From Candidatus Woesearchaeota archaeon (GTDB lineage: Archaea > Nanobdellota > Nanobdellia > Woesearchaeales > GW2011-AR9), in the NCBI GenBank assembly GCA_016203215.1, contig JACQNF010000004.1, positions 1-8,517 on the forward strand: a stretch of DNA of 8,517 nucleotides. The letters run 5' to 3'. The notes under the pieces were generated by a model. The model made no database searches. It saw nothing but the letters and a program-made list of their open reading frames with translations, and was not told the DNA's origin. A program made the position numbers and the translations under genes. Of the stretch, positions 5,988 through 8,517 are shown piece by piece; positions within the stretch are counted from its first letter, which is position 1; every line of letters starts with the position of its first letter.

Positions 5988-7258
5988 TGGAACAAACACC
6001 CCCATTTCCCATTCTCCGAACATCCGTACGCGGAAAACGTCTCGTCTACCTAGACAACGCGGCTACGACACAAAAACCGCAAGAAGTACTTGACGCTCTA
6101 GACCTGTTTTACCGAACGACAAACGCCAATATCCACCGAGGGATTCATCATCTTGCAGAAAAAGCAACGATGGCATACGAACACGCCCGGGACGTCGTCG
6201 CTCAATTCATCGGGGCGCAGACAGATGAAATCATCTTTACCTCCGGAACGACGCAGGGTCTAAATCAGCTTTCACGGATGCTTGGCTCACGCCTTCAGCC
6301 AGGAGACGAGATCGTTCTTACCATTATGGAACATCATTCGAACCTGCTCCCGTGGCTAGAGTTAGCGCGTGAGAAAAAAGCAACCGTGAGGTACATCCCC
6401 CTAACAACAGAATATGAGTTAGATCTCGTAACAGCGCGGACGTTGATCACGGCAAAAACGAAGATCGTGGCATTTGCGCACGTCTCCAATACGCTCGGAA
6501 CAATTGCTCCTGCAAAAGAACTGATTCAACTTGCCCACACTCAAGGCGCTGTAACGGTGATTGATGCGGCTCAATCGGTAGGACATATGCCTGTCAATGT
6601 CAACGATCTCGATTGCGATTTTCTGGTCTTCTCAGGACATAAGACCTGCGGTCCGACAGGGATCGGCGTGCTCTACGGAAAGAAAAGATTACTCCAGAAA
6701 ATGGAACCGTCAGCGTACGGCGGAGGAATGGTCGAAGAGATCATGATAGAAGAGAGCGCATTTCCGAAAGTAATTGAAACAACCCACGAAAAGAGAACAG
6801 AAAAGAGAGCACTTGCAAAGACATCGTGGCTTCCGCCACCCCATCGCTTCGAAGCAGGAACACCCAACATTGCAGGAGCCATCGGTTTGGCTACTGCGCT
6901 TACTTTCCTGAACGAAAGAGGATTGAAGAACATTGAAGAACACGGAGCAACACTTCGGAGTTATGCGCTAGAACAATTACACAAGAACACAGGAGTACGG
7001 ATCGTCGGTCCGCAGAAGACGGCTGGCGCAATCATCTCGTTTACCGTCGAAGGAATTCATCCCCACGATCTTGCAGAAATCCTCAATGGAGAAGGAGTAG
7101 CTATCCGCGCCGGACGCCACTGCACTATTCCCCTATTGAAGAGATTGAATCTCACCGAGGGCACGGCGCGCGCATCGTTCTATCTTTATAATACAACAGA
7201 AGACATCGATGCATTAGTGAGGGGTATTACAAAAGCACAACAGGTATTTCACTCATGA
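5987..7258 (+). CDS. sufS: Type II cysteine desulfurase SufS
   Basis: SufS is a PLP enzyme that converts L-cysteine to alanine and holds the sulfur as a persulfide for the scaffold or SufU-type acceptor. From ATG 5987 it has 423 residues. Visible motifs: YLDNAATTQKP (21-31), NIHRGIHHLAEKA (48-60), TSGTTQGLN (85-93), MEHHSN (114-119), VIDAAQSVGH (191-200), the PLP lysine K219 in FSGHKTCGPTG, RFEAGTPNIAGAIG (287-300) and the persulfide cysteine C379 in RAGRHC. Between GGGMV (245-249) and RFEAGTPN lie 37 residues, versus about 16 in E. coli SufS by memory, so about 20 charged residues are inserted there. I prefer ATG 5987 (overlapping the sufB TGA as TGATG) over GTG 5984 because GAAGG at 5976-5980 then sits 6 nt away. 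It is the second gene of the operon. Confidence 0.96.
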   Translation: MEQTPPFPILRTSVRGKRLVYLDNAATTQKPQEVLDALDLFYRTTNANIHRGIHHLAEKATMAYEHARDVVAQFIGAQTDEIIFTSGTTQGLNQLSRMLGSRLQPGDEIVLTIMEHHSNLLPWLELAREKKATVRYIPLTTEYELDLVTARTLITAKTKIVAFAHVSNTLGTIAPAKELIQLAHTQGAVTVIDAAQSVGHMPVNVNDLDCDFLVFSGHKTCGPTGIGVLYGKKRLLQKMEPSAYGGGMVEEIMIEESAFPKVIETTHEKRTEKRALAKTSWLPPPHRFEAGTPNIAGAIGLATALTFLNERGLKNIEEHGATLRSYALEQLHKNTGVRIVGPQKTAGAIISFTVEGIHPHDLAEILNGEGVAIRAGRHCTIPLLKRLNLTEGTARASFYLYNTTEDIDALVRGITKAQQVFHS

Positions 7259-7755
7259 CCACAAGCCGATCAACGGCGTACGAAGAGAATAAACACGAAC
7301 CGAGAGAGGCAGTAGATGAAGAACTGTATAAAGAGCGCATCCTCGAGCTCTATAAGAGTCCCTTAAATAAACATTCCCTTGCGCAGTACACCATCGCTCA
7401 CGAGAAAGCAAATCCTCTCTGCGGCGACCGCATCAAAATATACGCAGATATTCATGAAGGGATAATTCACGATATTTCATTTGAAGGCTATGGCTGTGCG
7501 ATCAGCCAGGCGGCAGCATCACTCTTGACGGAAGAGTTGAAGAAACAAAAGACCCACGAGGCATCTTCCTTTCCAGACGAAAAGATGATAGCGCTCCTCG
7601 GTATCCCGATCAGCCATCTTCGCCAGAAATGCGCCCTGCTTGCCGTACAGACATTCAGAGAAGGCATTCAGAACGCCATCGAACATAAACAGGATGAACA
7701 TGCCGCTCTCCATAAAACAGAGAATACGCTTCGCAATGAAGGAGAAAAACAATGA
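7255..7755 (+). CDS. sufU: SufU/IscU-like Fe-S scaffold or sulfur-acceptor protein
   Basis: A 166-residue member of the NifU-N/IscU/SufU family. Such proteins either carry a nascent cluster (IscU) or accept sulfur from SufS through a zinc-bound cysteine (SufU). The core (about 25-145) has ELYKSPLNKHSL, NPLCGDRI with C56 and D58, FEGYGCAISQAAASLLTE with C81, and LRQKCALLA with C126; all three ligand cysteines and the Asp are kept. Cysteine spacing is 25 and 45 residues, against 25 and 62 in B. subtilis SufU and 26 and 43 in E. coli IscU. The residue before the third Cys is Lys, as in SufU, not the His of IscU, and IscU's LPPVK motif is absent. About 20 charged residues are added at each end. 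Its place between sufS and sufC with ATGA overlaps on both sides supports work with SufS. The symbol is by analogy. Confidence 0.88.
   Translation: MTTSRSTAYEENKHEPREAVDEELYKERILELYKSPLNKHSLAQYTIAHEKANPLCGDRIKIYADIHEGIIHDISFEGYGCAISQAAASLLTEELKKQKTHEASSFPDEKMIALLGIPISHLRQKCALLAVQTFREGIQNAIEHKQDEHAALHKTENTLRNEGEKQ
7741..7744 (+). promoter_or_regulatory. SD of sufC inside the sufU-like gene
   Basis: GGAG (within AAGGAG) ends 7 nt before ATG 7752, good SD spacing for an internal operon gene. It contrasts with the absence of an SD before sufB. Confidence 0.55.
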
Positions 7756-8513
7756 CACTTGAAATCAAGAATCTTACAGTTGAAGTCGAAGGAACGCAGA
7801 TCATACGTAATATATCACTCGCGCTTGAGCCAGGTAAAATCCTCGCATTGATGGGTCCGAATGGTTCAGGAAAGTCAACACTCGCCAATGTCCTCGCGGG
7901 GCACCCCAAATACACGATCACCCAAGGGCAAATATTTCTCGACGGCAAAGAGATAACATCATTAAAGCCAGATGAACGAGCAAAGGCAGGACTCTTCCTC
8001 TCATTTCAATATCCACCCTCCCTGCCGGGCATCACGATCGGTAAGTTCCTGCGCGCCGCCGTAAATGCGCAAAGAGAAGCGCAGGGAGAGAAGCCTCATT
8101 CTGTAGTGGAATTTCATTCCATCCTGAAAGAAGCAGTAACTTCACTACAGCTCAATTCTGAATTCATCCGACGATACCTTAACCACGGCTTCTCCGGCGG
8201 GGAGAAGAAAAAAATGGAAGTGCTCCAGTTATTACTTCTCAGGCCTCGGTACATCGTGTTAGATGAGACGGACTCTGGTCTCGATGTTGATGCCATCCGC
8301 ATCGTCGCTGAAGGCATACGACATCTTCAAAAGATGACACAGAGCGGAATCCTCATCATCACACACTATTCTAAATTCTTAGAAATCTTGCCGCCGGATA
8401 CCGTTGCGGTCTTATCCAAGGGAGACATCGTAGCCGTAGGAAATTATGAATTGGCACAAAAAATCGAAGAAGACGGGTTCGGATCGATCGTGAAGGAAGG
8501 TGAACACAAATGA
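7752..8513 (+). CDS. sufC: SUF system ABC-type ATPase SufC
   Basis: SufC is the cytoplasmic ATPase of the SufBCD complex; ATP binding reshapes SufB and SufD so that a cluster can form. This 253-residue protein is complete and of normal length. In order it shows Walker A GPNGSGKST (35-43, K41), Q-loop SFQYPPSLPG with Q86, the ABC signature FSGGEKKKMEVLQL (147-160), Walker B YIVLDE (167-172) with catalytic E172, the D-loop region TDSGLDVDA, and H-loop histidine H205 in ITHY. FSGGEKKK followed by MEVLQ, and Walker B running straight into TDSGLD, separate SufC from ordinary transporter ATPases, and no membrane subunit is nearby. The start overlaps the sufU-like stop as ATGA behind a GGAG SD. The stop overlaps a further ATG, so the operon continues past the window. 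Confidence 0.96.
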   Translation: MTLEIKNLTVEVEGTQIIRNISLALEPGKILALMGPNGSGKSTLANVLAGHPKYTITQGQIFLDGKEITSLKPDERAKAGLFLSFQYPPSLPGITIGKFLRAAVNAQREAQGEKPHSVVEFHSILKEAVTSLQLNSEFIRRYLNHGFSGGEKKKMEVLQLLLLRPRYIVLDETDSGLDVDAIRIVAEGIRHLQKMTQSGILIITHYSKFLEILPPDTVAVLSKGDIVAVGNYELAQKIEEDGFGSIVKEGEHK

Positions 8514-8517
8514 TCAC
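8510..8517 (+). CDS. Start of the next suf operon gene, probably sufD-like (8 bases only)
   Basis: ATG 8510 overlaps the sufC TGA as ATGA, the arrangement used at the other two ATGA junctions of this operon, and GGTGA (8499-8503) lies 6 nt before it, a very good SD match. Only Met-Ile and part of a third codon are visible. A SufD-type SufB partner is expected on knowledge of SUF operons, not from this sequence. Confidence 0.5.

Overview
The window looks archaeal. Two genes with their own promoters (the DUF475/TerC-like gene and sufB) have an archaeal-type TATA element starting exactly 32 nt before the ATG and no Shine-Dalgarno, as expected for leaderless transcripts. Genes inside the suf operon instead have SD-like motifs and overlap by 1-4 nt. 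This mix is common in archaea. Dense packing, an IscU/SufU-type scaffold and a Bacillus-like SufB fit a small-genome lineage such as a DPANN archaeon. That placement is inference; a candidate-phylum bacterium is the main alternative.

Layout: (1) Positions 1-1774, plus strand: the 3' end of a cupredoxin-like gene, then a DoxX-like membrane protein, a VKOR-family thiol oxidoreductase and a TauE/SafE-like permease. They form a tight run with two ATGA overlaps, probably one transcript starting before the window. The theme is envelope redox and sulfur/thiol chemistry. (2) 1871-3934: a DUF475 (TerC-like) integral membrane protein with its own promoter, followed 24 nt later by an MFS permease. (3) 3935-4556: a gap holding a candidate micro-ORF, a minus-strand gene of unknown function with its own promoter and T-rich terminator, and a divergent promoter region. 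An inverted repeat sits between the sufB TATA box and the sufB start codon. (4) 4557-8517: a SUF iron-sulfur cluster assembly operon, sufB-sufS-sufU(like)-sufC. Every junction overlaps, and a further gene begins in the last 8 bases.

SufS takes sulfur from cysteine as a persulfide, the SufU/IscU-like protein is the expected sulfur acceptor or scaffold partner, and SufB with the SufC ATPase (plus probably a SufD-like protein just beyond the window) builds and releases the cluster. Points worth a second look are a SufS with about 20 extra residues at the active-site beta-hairpin, a scaffold protein that mixes IscU-like and SufU-like features, the candidate sufB operator, a cupredoxin whose expected type 1 copper cysteine is replaced by Asp beside a disulfide-forming VKOR, and the uncertain VKOR start. 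I saw no tRNA, rRNA, CRISPR array, insertion sequence or intein.
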